Source: CAIWHR01 sp963809965
GTDB taxonomy: Bacteria; Pseudomonadota; Gammaproteobacteria; Burkholderiales; Casimicrobiaceae
DNA length: 64,000 nucleotides
Direction: 5' to 3'
Assembly: GCA_963809965.1 (NCBI GenBank)
Contig: CAWELU010000035.1
Location: 1 to 64,000 of the forward strand
Made by a program: the position numbers and the translations under genes. Shown here in pieces: positions 10,434-19,756 of the stretch (the stretch's first letter is position 1; every line of letters starts with the position of its first letter). Below the pieces are notes generated by a model. The model saw nothing but the letters and a program-made list of their open reading frames with translations, had not been told where the DNA came from and ran no database searches.

Positions 10434-11057
10434 ATGAACGATCGTAACTTGCCCGGACTGGTCGATCGCGTCGACGCGGCGTTGCCGCAAACGCAATGCC
10501 GCCGCTGCGGCTACGACAGCTGTCGGCCTTACGCCGAAGCGGTCGCCGCGGGAGCCGCGCTGAATCGTTGCCCGCCGGGTGGCGATGCGGTCATCGCCGC
10601 GCTTGCCGCGCTCACCGGCCGTCCGCGTGTCCCGCTCGACCCCGACTGCGGCGTATCGGGCCCGCTGACCATCGCCCGAATCGACGAGTCCATGTGCATC
10701 GGCTGCACGCTGTGCATCGACGCCTGCCCCGTCGATGCGATCATCGGCGCCGCCAAGCGCATGCACACGGTGTTGTCGGCGTTGTGCACGGGGTGCGAGC
10801 TCTGCCTGGCGCCCTGCCCGGTCGACTGCATCCGGATGATTCCGGCGGGCCGTGCATGGAGCCCCGAAGATGCGCGTGCGGCGCAATGGCGGCATGATGC
10901 GCGTCGCAACCGGCTCGCGATTCGTCATCGGGACCGTTTCGGTACGGCGACCACGGCGCCGCGATCCGCCGAGGACGAAGGTCGCGCACAACGGCAGCAA
11001 GCCGTCGCTGCGGCGCTCGTCCGCGCCCGTGCGCGGCGCGTAACCGGAAGCACTTGA
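10434..11057 (+). CDS. RnfB/RsxB-like iron-sulfur protein
   Basis: 207 residues from ATG 10434 (an in-frame ATG lies at 10425). It begins with an RnfB-type Fe-S domain, QTQCRRCGYDSCRPYAEAV with a later Cys in NRCPPGG, followed by two [4Fe-4S] ferredoxin motifs, CIGCTLCIDACPVDAI and CTGCELCLAPCPVDCI. The remaining 80 residues are basic and Ala-rich. Betaproteobacteria commonly carry this as a stand-alone RnfB homologue without the rest of the Rnf complex, as here. It is an electron-transfer protein; partner unknown. It is followed by a TPR protein and nth. Confidence 0.85.
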   Translation: MNDRNLPGLVDRVDAALPQTQCRRCGYDSCRPYAEAVAAGAALNRCPPGGDAVIAALAALTGRPRVPLDPDCGVSGPLTIARIDESMCIGCTLCIDACPVDAIIGAAKRMHTVLSALCTGCELCLAPCPVDCIRMIPAGRAWSPEDARAAQWRHDARRNRLAIRHRDRFGTATTAPRSAEDEGRAQRQQAVAAALVRARARRVTGST

Positions 11058-11072
11058 CGAAGCTGGTTTACG

Positions 11073-12041
11073 ATGTCGGCGCGCGCACTTTGCACGATGA
11101 TGGCCTTCCTCGTCGGCTTCGCCATGGACGCCGCCGGCACCACGATCGCACTGGCAGGTTTTTCCGCCGAGCTCGATGCGCAGTGGGATTACGCGAAGCC
11201 GGCCGAGTCCGAGCAGCGCTTTCGCGCCGAGCTCGCGAAATGGCCGGTGACCGACCCGCAGGCGCTGATCGTCGTCACGCAGATCGCGCGCGCGCAGGGC
11301 CTGCGCCGCCAGTTCGCCGAAGCGCACGCGACGCTCGACGCAGTCCAGGCGAAGCTCGAGGGCTCGCCTTCGCATGTTCGTGTCCGCTATCTGTTGGAAC
11401 GGGGACGCGTGTTCAACTCGTCGGGCGCGCCGGAGAAAGCCGTGCCGCTGTTCGCTGAGGCGCTCTCGCTCGCCGAATGCAACGACGACGCGTTCTACGC
11501 GATCGACGCCGCGCACATGCTGGGCATCGCCGCGCCGCAGCCCGAGCGGCTCGACTGGGATCGCAAGGCGCTCGCGATGGCCGAGAAGGCCACGGAGGCG
11601 CGGTCGCGGCAATGGCTTGCGCCGCTGTACAACAACATCGGGTATGCCTACCAGGAACGCGGCGACTACGCGTCGGCGCTCGTCTATTACCGCAAGGCGC
11701 TTCCCGCCTACGAGGCGCGCGGAGATCACGGTGCTCTCCGCGTCGCGCACTGGATGATCGCGCGTGCGCAACGTTCGCTCGGCCAACTCGACGACGCGGA
11801 ACGCACGCAGCGCATGCTCCTCGCCGAATACGACAAGCTGGGCGAGCCCGACGGCTACGTGTACGAAGAGCTCGCCGAGATCGCGCTGGCGCGGGGCGAC
11901 GCGAAGGCAGCGCAGCCGTGGGCGGCAAAGGCGCATGCATTGCTGAAGGACGATCCCTCCCTCGCCGCCGACGAACCGGGGCGGCTCGCGCGCCTTGCCG
12001 AAATCGCTGCCGGTCGCTCACCCGTGGCGACGAAACCGTGA
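11073..12041 (+). CDS. Tetratricopeptide-repeat protein, probably exported
   Basis: 322 residues, intact. A hydrophobic N-terminus (MMAFLVGFAMDAAGTTIALAG) suggests an export signal. The body is repeated helix pairs with TPR spacing, for example APLYNNIGYAYQERGDYASA and ALVYYRKALPAYEARGD. There is no catalytic motif; TPR proteins act as interaction scaffolds. The start codon of nth lies inside its stop region (GTGA overlap at 12038-12041), so the two are probably co-transcribed. The specific role is unknown. Confidence 0.75.
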   Translation: MSARALCTMMAFLVGFAMDAAGTTIALAGFSAELDAQWDYAKPAESEQRFRAELAKWPVTDPQALIVVTQIARAQGLRRQFAEAHATLDAVQAKLEGSPSHVRVRYLLERGRVFNSSGAPEKAVPLFAEALSLAECNDDAFYAIDAAHMLGIAAPQPERLDWDRKALAMAEKATEARSRQWLAPLYNNIGYAYQERGDYASALVYYRKALPAYEARGDHGALRVAHWMIARAQRSLGQLDDAERTQRMLLAEYDKLGEPDGYVYEELAEIALARGDAKAAQPWAAKAHALLKDDPSLAADEPGRLARLAEIAAGRSPVATKP

Positions 12042-12670
12042 ACCCGAAGAAGCGCCTTGCGATTTTCGAGCGTCTGCACGCGGCCAATCCACACCCGAAA
12101 TCGGAGCTCGATCACCGCTCGCCCTTCGAGCTGCTGGTCGCGGTGGTGCTGTCCGCCCAGGCGACCGACAAGGGCGTCAACAGGGCGACGGCGAAACTGT
12201 TCCCGGTAGCGAACACGCCGGCGGCAATCGCAAGGCTCGGCGTCGACGGGCTGATCCCCTATGTGCAGTCGATCGGCCTGTTCCGCAACAAGGCGAAGAA
12301 CATCGTCGCGCTATCCGAGATCCTCGTGCGCGAGCACGGCGGCCGCGTGCCCGGCGATCGCGAAGCGCTCGAGAAGCTGCCGGGCGTGGGCCGCAAGACC
12401 GCCAACGTCGTGCTCAACGTGGCGTTCGGCCAGCCGACCATCGCGGTGGACACGCACATCTTCCGGGTCGCGAACCGTATCGGGCTCGCGCCGGGCAAGA
12501 CTCCCGAGGAAGTCGAGCAGCGGCTCGTCAAGTTCGTGCCGGAAGCGTTCCGGATGCACGCGCATCACTGGTTGATCCTGCATGGGCGCTACGTCTGCGT
12601 CGCACGTTCGCCTAAGTGCGGCGACTGCCTGATCCGGGATCTGTGCGAGTACCGCGACAAGACCGCGTAG
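12038..12670 (+). CDS. nth: Endonuclease III
   Basis: 210 residues from a GTG start overlapping the upstream stop. The helix-hairpin-helix is LPGVGRKTANVVLNVAFG. The catalytic Lys is in GVGRKTAN and the catalytic Asp in IAVDTHIFRVANRIGL. The C-terminal [4Fe-4S] loop shows Cys in CVARSPKCGDCLIRDLC. It removes oxidised pyrimidines and nicks abasic sites in base excision repair. Length is the family norm. Confidence 0.96.
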   Translation: MNPKKRLAIFERLHAANPHPKSELDHRSPFELLVAVVLSAQATDKGVNRATAKLFPVANTPAAIARLGVDGLIPYVQSIGLFRNKAKNIVALSEILVREHGGRVPGDREALEKLPGVGRKTANVVLNVAFGQPTIAVDTHIFRVANRIGLAPGKTPEEVEQRLVKFVPEAFRMHAHHWLILHGRYVCVARSPKCGDCLIRDLCEYRDKTA

Positions 12671-12678
12671 GCTGGACG

Positions 12679-13105
12679 TTGTTCACGCCATCCCGCATCG
12701 AGGCCCGCCGCTTCCTCATCGAAGCGTGGCGGAAGCATCGTGCCGGGCACGCGCTGAGCGGGCTCGAGCAGATGGCAGCCGGGCTCGCCGCGTTGCATCC
12801 CGAGTATCACGCTATCCTGGAGCATCCGGACGCGGCCATCGACCGCGACTGGCATCCGGAAAGCGGCGAAGCGAATCCTTTCCTCCACCTCTCGCTGCAC
12901 TTGGCCGTCGCCGAGCAACTGTCGATCGACCAGCCGCCGGGCATCCGCGCCCAGTTCGATCGGCTGTGCGTGGCGCGCGGGGACGAGCACGCGGCGCTTG
13001 CACGCCGTGCTCGAATGTCTCGGAGAAGTGATCTGGCAGGCGCAGCGCTACGGAACCCCGTTCGATGCCGCGCTGTACGTCGCGTGCCTCGAACGCCAGC
13101 GCTGA
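12679..13105 (+). CDS. DUF1841 family protein (one +1 shift at 12997)
   Basis: TTG start at 12679, eight bases after the nth stop, giving FTPSRIEARRFLIEAWRKHR. The hallmark NPFLHLSLHLAVAEQLSIDQ is present. After GDEHAA one extra C at 12997 moves the reading to LHAVLECLGEVIWQAQRYG, ending CLERQR at 13105. The corrected 141 residues is the usual DUF1841 length. The family is widespread in beta- and gammaproteobacteria next to nth. Function is unknown. Confidence 0.85.
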
Positions 13106-13145
13106 TCGTAGACTCAACGGACGCGGCCGCTGGCCCGCGAAATGT

Positions 13146-13481
13146 TCAGTGCTTCCAGGAGACGACGGGCGTCTGCGCGCTGTAATACGCGGCCAGGTTC
13201 TCGATGTCCTGCTTCGAGAGCGCCTGCGCGAAACCCGCCATGATCGGGTTCTTGCGCTGCCCCGACTTGTAATCCCGGAGGGCTTTCGCCAGGTAGTCGG
13301 GGTACTGGCCGCCGAGTCGGGGGAAATCGGGCGTCGCGCTGTTGCCGTCCTCGCCATGGCACGCGGCGCAGACTTCCTTGGCCTTGGCCTTGCCGGCGGC
13401 CAGGTCTGCGGCAGCGGCCCCAGCGGAAGCACCGAACGCCACGAACGCGGCAACCATGATCATCTGGCTGCGCATGGTCAT
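13146..13481 (-). CDS. Small class I cytochrome c (c4/c5-like, single haem)
   Basis: 111 residues. A signal peptide (MIMVAAFVAFGASAGAAAA) precedes the haem site CAACH at about residue 37. The probable axial Met is in KNPIMAGFAQ, within the conserved YKSGQRKNPIMAGFAQALS block. Its start overlaps the stop of the preceding cytochrome (ATGA at 13478-13481), so the two are translationally coupled. Such paired monohaem cytochromes shuttle electrons in the periplasm to terminal oxidases or reductases. Confidence 0.9.
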   Translation of the reverse strand: MTMRSQMIMVAAFVAFGASAGAAAADLAAGKAKAKEVCAACHGEDGNSATPDFPRLGGQYPDYLAKALRDYKSGQRKNPIMAGFAQALSKQDIENLAAYYSAQTPVVSWKH

Positions 13482-13828
13482 TTCCCCGCCGTCTTCACGC
13501 CGGTCTGCGCGTAATAGGCGGCGAGATCCGCCATGTCCTGATCCGAGAGCGATGCGGCGATCCCACGCATCGACGGATGCGTGCGCTCGCCGGACTTGTA
13601 CTGTTGCAGCGCCTTGACGAGGTAAGCCTCGTGCTGGCCGCCAATCAGCGGCACGCGGTAGACCTCGGGATACGCGGTGCGCCAGCCTTCGATGCCGTGG
13701 CAGCCCTGGCACATCTGCGTCTTGTCGCGGCCTCTTGCCGGATCGCCGGCGCCCGCTCCCTGCGCCGACGCCCCGCCGGCAGCGAGCGCAACCGCGAGGG
13801 CCGAGGCAATTAGTGTGGTCTTGTTCAT
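13478..13828 (-). CDS. Small class I cytochrome c, first of a coupled pair
   Basis: 116 residues with a signal peptide (LIASALAVALAAGGASAQ) and haem site CQGCHG at about residue 40. The block QYKSGERTHPSMRGIAASLS mirrors the downstream paralogue and supplies the likely Met ligand. The two proteins share the PL(I)GGQ...YLVKAL architecture, pointing to a tandem duplication or a split c4 cytochrome. Periplasmic electron carrier. Confidence 0.9.
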   Translation of the reverse strand: MNKTTLIASALAVALAAGGASAQGAGAGDPARGRDKTQMCQGCHGIEGWRTAYPEVYRVPLIGGQHEAYLVKALQQYKSGERTHPSMRGIAASLSDQDMADLAAYYAQTGVKTAGK

Positions 13829-14051
13829 TTTCCTGGTCGGGCGTTGGGATCGTGCCAGAGGCTGCAGCAGGCTGCCCGGCGGCGCACAAAAAACCCCGCG
13901 ATTCTAGGCGTTCGCTCCTCCTGGGTCAAACAGGACGTCGCGGTGTCGAATCGGCCCGACGGGCACTCACCCGAAGGAACTGTTCCGCAGGATCCCGCGA
14001 GGGGCCATCACTCGACAGACAGGCTCCCGGCAGCCGCGCCGTCGGTCCCGG

Positions 14052-14376
14052 CTATCGTTCGAGGTGCTGGAACTTGTCCTTGACATCCTTCCATTCGTCC
14101 GCATCGGGCGGTGCCGGCTTGCGCTCGATGATCGGCTTCCAGACTTTTGCCAGTTCGGCATTGATGGCCTTGAACTGGACCTGATCCGGCGGCACGTCGT
14201 CCTCCGCATAGATGGCCTCGACCGGGACACTCGGCCACGCACAGCGTGCAGTCGATGCATTCGTCCGGGTCGATGACGAGAAAATTCGGCCCTTCGCGAA
14301 AGCAATCGACGGGGCAGACGTCGACACAGTCGGTATACTTGCAGCGGATGCAGGTCTCGGTGACGACGTAGGTCAT
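14052..14376 (-). CDS. fdxA: 7Fe ferredoxin FdxA (one +1 shift near 14236)
   Basis: Starts MTYVVTETCIRCKYTDCVDV at 14376. It carries the [3Fe-4S]/[4Fe-4S] pattern CIRCKYTDCVDVCPVDCF and CIDCTLCVAECP. One extra C after the last cluster Cys (TGT-CCC-G) shifts the frame; the continuation VEAIYAEDDVPPDQVQFKAI and PPDADEWKDVKDKFQHLER is exactly the FdxA C-terminus. The corrected 107 residues equals the family length. A low-potential electron carrier, divergent from trxA. Confidence 0.93.
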
Positions 14377-14585
14377 GCGCGGGGTCCGGCTGGGCAAAGG
14401 TTGATTTTACCAAATCGGGCCCCAAGGTTGAGGACAAATCCGGCGCGGCTTGCGCGCCAACGGGCGTTCGGCTACCGTAGTTTTTCCATTCGTCCCGCGT
14501 CGGCGGCAGCCGATCGGCCGGCGGTCGCCGGATCTGCCCACAACAGCCAGGGCGCTCCGGTCCGGCGCATTCCACGAGGAACCCC

Positions 14586-14912
14586 ATGAGCGAGCACATC
14601 AAACACGTTTCCGACGCCACCTTCGACAAGGAAGTCCTGCAGTCCGCCACACCGGTGCTGGTCGACTACTGGGCGGAATGGTGCGGCCCGTGCAAGATGA
14701 TCGCGCCGGTGCTCGAGGACGTGGCGAAGCAGTATGCCGGCCGCCTGACGGTCGCCAAGCTCGACATCGACGCCAACCCGGCCATCACGAGCCAGTTCGG
14801 AATCCGCGGCATTCCCACGCTGATCCTGTTCAAGGGCGGCAAGCCGCATGCCCAGAAGGTCGGCGCATTGTCCAAGTCCCAGCTCGCCGCATTTGTTGAC
14901 AGCAACCTCTGA
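14586..14912 (+). CDS. trxA: Thioredoxin 1
   Basis: 108 residues, active site WCGPCK at about residue 33, cis-Pro segment FGIRGIPTLILFKGG. Canonical TrxA reducing cytoplasmic disulfides and supplying ribonucleotide reductase. A strong hairpin follows at 14941-14965, ahead of rho. The trxA-rho order is common in proteobacteria. Confidence 0.97.
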   Translation: MSEHIKHVSDATFDKEVLQSATPVLVDYWAEWCGPCKMIAPVLEDVAKQYAGRLTVAKLDIDANPAITSQFGIRGIPTLILFKGGKPHAQKVGALSKSQLAAFVDSNL

Positions 14913-14940
14913 ACCCGCTACGCTGATTTTCGTGCCCGCG

Positions 14941-14965
14941 CCGCCCCTTGAGCCTTAGGGGGCGG
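14941..14965 (+). terminator. GC-rich hairpin between trxA and rho
   Basis: CCGCCCCT pairs with AGGGGGCGG around a short loop. There is no long T-run after it, so it may be an mRNA-stabilising or rho-leader structure rather than a strong intrinsic terminator. Confidence 0.45.
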
Positions 14966-15065
14966 GCGAACAGTACCGCACAAGGCGCCGCCTCTCTCTC
15001 CCGGGCGCCACGATCCCAGCCTTCTTGCCGCGGCGCCGCGCCGCTCCTTCGGCCTTTCCGCCCGT

Positions 15066-16326
15066 ATGCACCTGTCCGAACTCAAATCCAAGCACGTCAG
15101 CGAACTCCTCGACATCGGCAACGCGATGGAAATCGAGGGCGCGAACCGGATGCGCAAGCACGACCTCATCTTCGCGTTGCTGAAGGCGCAGGCGAAGAAG
15201 GGCGAGTCGATCTTCGGCGAGGGCGTGCTCGAGGTGCTGCCCGACGGCTTCGGCTTTCTCCGGTCGCCGGACACGAGCTATCTCGCCGGCACCGACGACA
15301 TCTACATCTCCCCGTCGCAGATCCGGCGCTTCAACCTGCACACCGGCGACACGATCGAGGGCGAGATCCGCACGCCGAAGGACGGCGAGCGCTACTTCGC
15401 GCTGGTCAAGGTCGACAAGGTCAACGGCGAGCCGCCCGAGAACGCGAAGAACAAGATCCTGTTCGAGAACCTGACGCCGCTCTTCCCGGACGAGCCGCTC
15501 ACCCTCGAGCGCGACATCAAGGCCGAGGAGAACATCACCGGCCGCATCATCGACATCGTCGCACCGATCGGCAAGGGCCAGCGCGGCCTTCTCGTGTCCA
15601 CCCCCAAGTCCGGCAAGACGGTGATGCTGCAGCATGTGGCGCACTCGATCGCGGCGAACTATCCCGAAGTCGTCCTGATCGTGCTCCTGATCGACGAGCG
15701 CCCGGAGGAAGTGACCGAGATGCAGCGCTCGGTGCGCGGCGAGGTCGTGTCGTCGACCTTCGACGAGCCCGCGACGCGCCACGTGCAGGTCGCGGAGATG
15801 GTCATCGAGAAGGCGAAGCGGTTGGTCGAGCACAAGAAGGATGTCGTGATCCTGCTCGACTCGATCACGCGGCTCGCACGCGCGTACAACACGGTCGTGC
15901 CCGGCGTCCGGCAAGGTGCTGACCGGCGGCGTCGATGCCAACGCGCTGCAGCGGCCCAAGCGCTTCTTCGGCGCGGCGCGCAACATCGAGGAAGGCGGTT
16001 CGCTGACGATCATCGCCACCGCGCTGATCGACACCGGATCGCGGATGGACGACGTGATCTACGAGGAGTTCAAGGGCACCGGCAACATGGAAATCCACCT
16101 CGACCGCCGGATGTCCGAAAAGCGGATCTACCCCGCGATCAACGTCAACCGGTCGGGCACCCGGAAGGAGGAACTGCTGCTCAAGCCGGAGATCCTGCAG
16201 AAGGTCTGGATCCTGCGGAAGCTGCTCTATCCGATGGATGAGCTCGAGGCGATGGAGTTCCTGCTCGACAAGATCAAGCAGACGAAGAACAACGCGGATT
16301 TCTTCGACTCCATGCGTCGCGGCTGA
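15066..16326 (+). CDS. rho: Transcription termination factor Rho (one +1 shift at 15900)
   Basis: Starts MHLSELKSKHVSELLDIGNA. The N-terminal RNA-binding domain includes EGVLEVLPDGFGFLRSPD. The ATPase has Walker A PKSGKTVMLQHVA and Walker B VVLIVLLIDERPEEVTEM. At VVP/ASGKVLTGG one extra C creates a +1 shift; the rest (VDANALQRPKRFFGAARNIE) is perfectly conserved. Corrected length is 419 residues, as expected. Rho is normally essential, so a real frameshift would be surprising. Confidence 0.95.
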
Positions 16327-16637
16327 GGGCTGCGCTACCCGGCGCCGCTCGAAAATGCCGAGTCGCAGATCCGATCGACTCCCTGCTTGGTCACCCCCGG
16401 ACCGCGCCCGGTTTCCTATCGTAAGTGTGTGTTCCGGAATCGATTATTAACTACCTCTCGCCATCGCCTACGGGCGGGTCCATATTGCATTGCAGCGCAG
16501 GAGCAGCGATAATTCACCACTTTTCGCACCCGCGGCTCTGGATTAGTCGTTCCTCGGCCGCATCTGGTGCGATACCGGTCAGGGCGCACCCCCTCGGGTC
16601 ATCGGACCCCGGTGCGTGGACCGAGAAAGAGGAAACG
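16327..16637 (+). other. rho-rpmE intergenic region
   Basis: About 310 bp. No convincing gene. It contains a moderately AT-rich patch near 16430-16460 and 16490-16530 that could hold the rpmE promoter, and a GC-rich imperfect hairpin just before the ribosome-binding site (AGAGGAAAC) of rpmE. Confidence 0.4.
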
Positions 16638-16859
16638 ATGAAATCCGGCATCCATCCGAAGTACGGCGAGATCCAGGTAACGTGCAGCTGCGGCAACACG
16701 TTCACCACCCGCTCGACGGTCGCGAAGCCGCTGCACGTGGAAGTGTGCTCGGCGTGCCACCCGTTCTACACCGGCAAGCAGAAGGTGATGGACACCGCGG
16801 GACGCATCGACAAATTCCGCCAGCGCTACGCGTCGAAGACGGCCTCGACGTCGGCCTGA
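16638..16859 (+). CDS. rpmE: 50S ribosomal protein L31
   Basis: 73 residues: MKSGIHPKYGEIQVTCSCGN. It keeps the zinc-type cysteines (CSC near residue 16 and CSAC near 37), so this is the C+ form of L31. A canonical intrinsic terminator follows 50 bp downstream. Confidence 0.96.
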   Translation: MKSGIHPKYGEIQVTCSCGNTFTTRSTVAKPLHVEVCSACHPFYTGKQKVMDTAGRIDKFRQRYASKTASTSA

Positions 16860-16908
16860 TTCGCGCGGTGATCGAGCGCCGATGAGCGCGCCCCGGCGCC
16901 CCTGATGC

Positions 16909-16933
16909 AAAAGGCAGCTTCGGCTGCCTTTTT
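16909..16933 (+). terminator. Intrinsic terminator of rpmE
   Basis: Perfect ten-base stem AAAAGGCAGC / GCTGCCTTTT with a TTCG tetraloop (16919-16922), followed by Ts. Textbook Rho-independent terminator. Confidence 0.9.
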
Positions 16934-17013
16934 CTTTCCACGCCGCGTTGCGGCGCCGACGCCACCGTTTCTCCGAAGCCCGAGCATGCCCCGTACGCAG
17001 ACGCGACGATCCT

Positions 17014-18681
17014 GTGCCGGAGGACGCTGCCTCGTTGAGTCCTTCCGCGCCGTACCGCGCGCTCAAGCAGTTTGGGCTCGTCGCGCTGTGCACAGCGTGG
17101 GTGCTGCTCGGCCTGGTCGGTCACGACCCGTGGAAGAGCGAGGATGCGACGGCGTTCGGCGTTGCGTACGAGATGATGCAGCGCGGGGAGGTGCTCGCGC
17201 CGAATCTCGCGGGCGAGCCTTACCCTGGTTCTCCGCCACTGGTGTATGCGGTTGCCGCCACGACCGGCGTCGCGCTTTCGCCGCTGTTGCCCACGCACGA
17301 CGCCGCGCGCCTGGCCGCGGGACTGATGCTGGGTTTGACTTTGTTGTCGCTCGCTGCGACAACCAAGGAACTCTACGGCAGCACGTTTCGATGGGTTGCG
17401 GTGTTGCTGTTCATCGGATCGGTCGGCCTGTGGGACCGCGTGCATCAGTTGTCGCCGGAATTGGGGCTGCTGCTGGGCATGGCAGTAGCGCTCTACGGGT
17501 TGGCGCTGGCGTTGCGTCGACCCGCGCTCGGCGGCGTGGTGATGGGCCTCGGAACCGCCGTCGCCTTTCTCTCGCGTGGCATGCTCGGGCCGCTTTGGCT
17601 CGGCGTTACTGCACTCGCGCTCCCGCTTGCCTTTCCGAGTTGGCGCACACGGCGGCATGGAGCCACGGTTGCCATCGCGCTTTCCGTTGCCCTGCCCTTG
17701 TCGGGCGTGTGGCCTGTCGCGCTCGCGGCGCGCGCGCCTGACCATCTGCAGGCATGGTGGGATGCACAATCATTTGCGAATGCGTTCGCCCCGCTCGCGC
17801 CGCGCGGATGGGGCGATCCCCTGTTTCTGCTGAAGAACCTTCCCTGGTTCGCCTGGCCGGCACTTGCGCTTGTCGTGTGGACGCTGTGGACGCGCGGGCG
17901 TGGGTTCAACGGAGGACTCGCGACACCCGGCGTTCAGCTCCCGGGCACCCTGGCGCTGGTGATGATCGCGACCATCGCGCTGACCGCCGAGCCGCGCGCC
18001 ATTGTCCTGATGTCGCTGCTGCTGCCTCTCTCGCTGCTCGGAGCGCTGGAAATCGATTCGGTGAAGCGTGGCTTTTCGGGCTTTCTCGACTGGTTCGGCA
18101 TCCTGACTTTCGGCCTGGCCGCGGCGCTGCTATGGTGGCTGTGGTTCGAAGCCTATGCGTACGGCATGTCGCCCACGGTCGCGCGGCTTTTTCGCGACAC
18201 CGAAACCGGATACCGCCCTCAATTCCATTGGCTGGCGTTCACCGTATCGGTCCTGCTGACGCTCCTCTGGCTCGCGCTCGTGCGGCCCGCCCGCCGGTCG
18301 AATCGCCGCGCGGTTCTCAACTGGGCCGCCGGGATGACATTGCTGTGGGCGCTCTACTCGACGATCTGGCTCCCGTACCTCGATTCGCGCCGGAGTTACC
18401 GCTTCGTCGCTCAGACGTTGCACGCCCACCTTCCGGAAAAGGGATGCGTCGCGAGCCGCAATCTCGGCGAGGCGCAGCGCGCGCTGTTCCACTATTTCGG
18501 CGGGCTCGTCACGGTGCGCGAGGAGATCTCGCCCCTGCACGACTGCGGGGCGCTGCTGGTGCAGTACGGGCAACTTGCCGGCGATCCGCCGCCGCCGCCG
18601 GGATGGGAGGCCGTGTGGAACGGCGGCCGTCACGGCGACGACACCGAGCGCTACATTCTCTATTTGAGGACCCCGTCGTGA
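17014..18681 (+). CDS. GT39/ArnT-like multi-pass membrane glycosyltransferase
   Basis: About 555 residues from a GTG at 17014 (a TTG at 17035 is an alternative). Around ten to twelve hydrophobic segments are visible. The first periplasmic loop carries the acidic DPWKSEDATAFGVAYEM pattern typical of ArnT/PMT-type enzymes, which transfer sugars from undecaprenyl phosphate. The C-terminal soluble part (after about residue 430) has LPYLDSRRSYRFVAQTLHAH. The obgE start overlaps its stop by GTGA, so they are probably co-transcribed. The acceptor (lipid A or protein) is unknown. Confidence 0.75.
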   Translation: MPEDAASLSPSAPYRALKQFGLVALCTAWVLLGLVGHDPWKSEDATAFGVAYEMMQRGEVLAPNLAGEPYPGSPPLVYAVAATTGVALSPLLPTHDAARLAAGLMLGLTLLSLAATTKELYGSTFRWVAVLLFIGSVGLWDRVHQLSPELGLLLGMAVALYGLALALRRPALGGVVMGLGTAVAFLSRGMLGPLWLGVTALALPLAFPSWRTRRHGATVAIALSVALPLSGVWPVALAARAPDHLQAWWDAQSFANAFAPLAPRGWGDPLFLLKNLPWFAWPALALVVWTLWTRGRGFNGGLATPGVQLPGTLALVMIATIALTAEPRAIVLMSLLLPLSLLGALEIDSVKRGFSGFLDWFGILTFGLAAALLWWLWFEAYAYGMSPTVARLFRDTETGYRPQFHWLAFTVSVLLTLLWLALVRPARRSNRRAVLNWAAGMTLLWALYSTIWLPYLDSRRSYRFVAQTLHAHLPEKGCVASRNLGEAQRALFHYFGGLVTVREEISPLHDCGALLVQYGQLAGDPPPPPGWEAVWNGGRHGDDTERYILYLRTPS

Positions 18682-19754
18682 AATTCATCGACGAGGCGAG
18701 GATCGAGGTGCTGGCCGGCGACGGCGGCAATGGCGCGGTCAGCTTCCGACGCGAGAAGTTCGTCCCGCGCGGGGGACCGGACGGCGGTGACGGCGGACGC
18801 GGCGGCAGCATCTGGGCCGTTGCCGACCGCAACATCAACACGCTGATCGATTACCGCTACGCGCGCATACATCGCGCGAAGCGTGGCGAGAACGGCCGCG
18901 GCGCGGACCAATACGGCAAGGGCGCCGAGGACATCGTGCTGCGGATGCCGGTCGGCACCGTGATCACCGATGCGGACACCGGCGAACTCATCGCCGACCT
19001 CGCCACCGATGGCCAGCGCGTGCTCGTCGCCCGCGGCGGCAAGGGCGGGCTGGGCAACCTGCATTTCAAGTCGAGCACCAACCGCGCACCGCGGCAATCG
19101 ACGCCCGGCGAGCAAGGCGAGCAACGCCGCCTCGCGCTCGAACTCAAGGTGCTGGCCGACGTGGGCCTGCTCGGCATGCCGAACGCCGGCAAGAGCACGT
19201 TCATCCGTGCGGTATCCGCGGCGCGGCCGAAAGTTGCCGACTATCCCTTCACGACGCTCGCCCCGAATCTCGGCGTGGTGCGCACCGACGAGAACCGGAG
19301 CTTCGTCGTGGCCGACATCCCGGGCCTCATCGAAGGCGCGGCCGACGGCGCCGGCCTGGGTCACCAATTTCTGCGGCATCTGCAACGGACGCGGCTGTTG
19401 CTGCACATCGTCGACATCGCGCCGCTCGATCCCGAAGCAGATCCAGTGCGCGATGCGAAGGCGATCGCATCGGAGCTGAAGCGTTACGATACGGCCCTGT
19501 ACGAAAAGCCGCGCTGGCTCGTGCTGAACAAGCTCGACCTCGTTCCCGAAGGCGAACGGGACCCGCGCATCAAGGCATTCGTGAAAGCCTGCCGCTGGAA
19601 GGGTCCGGTCTTTGCGATCGCCGCGGTGAATGGCGAAGGATGCCGCACGCTGGTATTCAAGATCCAGGAATGGCTGGACACGCATCCCGCTGTACCACCC
19701 GTCGAAACCGACATCCCGAGCGCGACGCTGCCGGTGTCCGCCCCCGGAAGCTGA
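18678..19754 (+). CDS. obgE: GTPase Obg/CgtA
   Basis: 358 residues from a GTG overlapping the upstream stop. The Gly-rich Obg fold (MKFIDEARIEVLAGDGGNGA) is followed by the G domain: G1 GMPNAGKST, G2 YPFTTLAPNLG, G3 DIPGLIEGA, G4 NKLD. Involved in 50S assembly and stress/growth control. The usual rplU-rpmA neighbours are absent; here it follows rpmE and a glycosyltransferase and precedes proB. Confidence 0.97.
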   Translation: MKFIDEARIEVLAGDGGNGAVSFRREKFVPRGGPDGGDGGRGGSIWAVADRNINTLIDYRYARIHRAKRGENGRGADQYGKGAEDIVLRMPVGTVITDADTGELIADLATDGQRVLVARGGKGGLGNLHFKSSTNRAPRQSTPGEQGEQRRLALELKVLADVGLLGMPNAGKSTFIRAVSAARPKVADYPFTTLAPNLGVVRTDENRSFVVADIPGLIEGAADGAGLGHQFLRHLQRTRLLLHIVDIAPLDPEADPVRDAKAIASELKRYDTALYEKPRWLVLNKLDLVPEGERDPRIKAFVKACRWKGPVFAIAAVNGEGCRTLVFKIQEWLDTHPAVPPVETDIPSATLPVSAPGS

Positions 19755-19756
19755 CC

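Noticed and set aside
13065..13514. 149-codon plus-strand frame after the DUF1841 gene
   Set aside because: Antisense to the two cytochrome c genes, which have clear CxxCH motifs.
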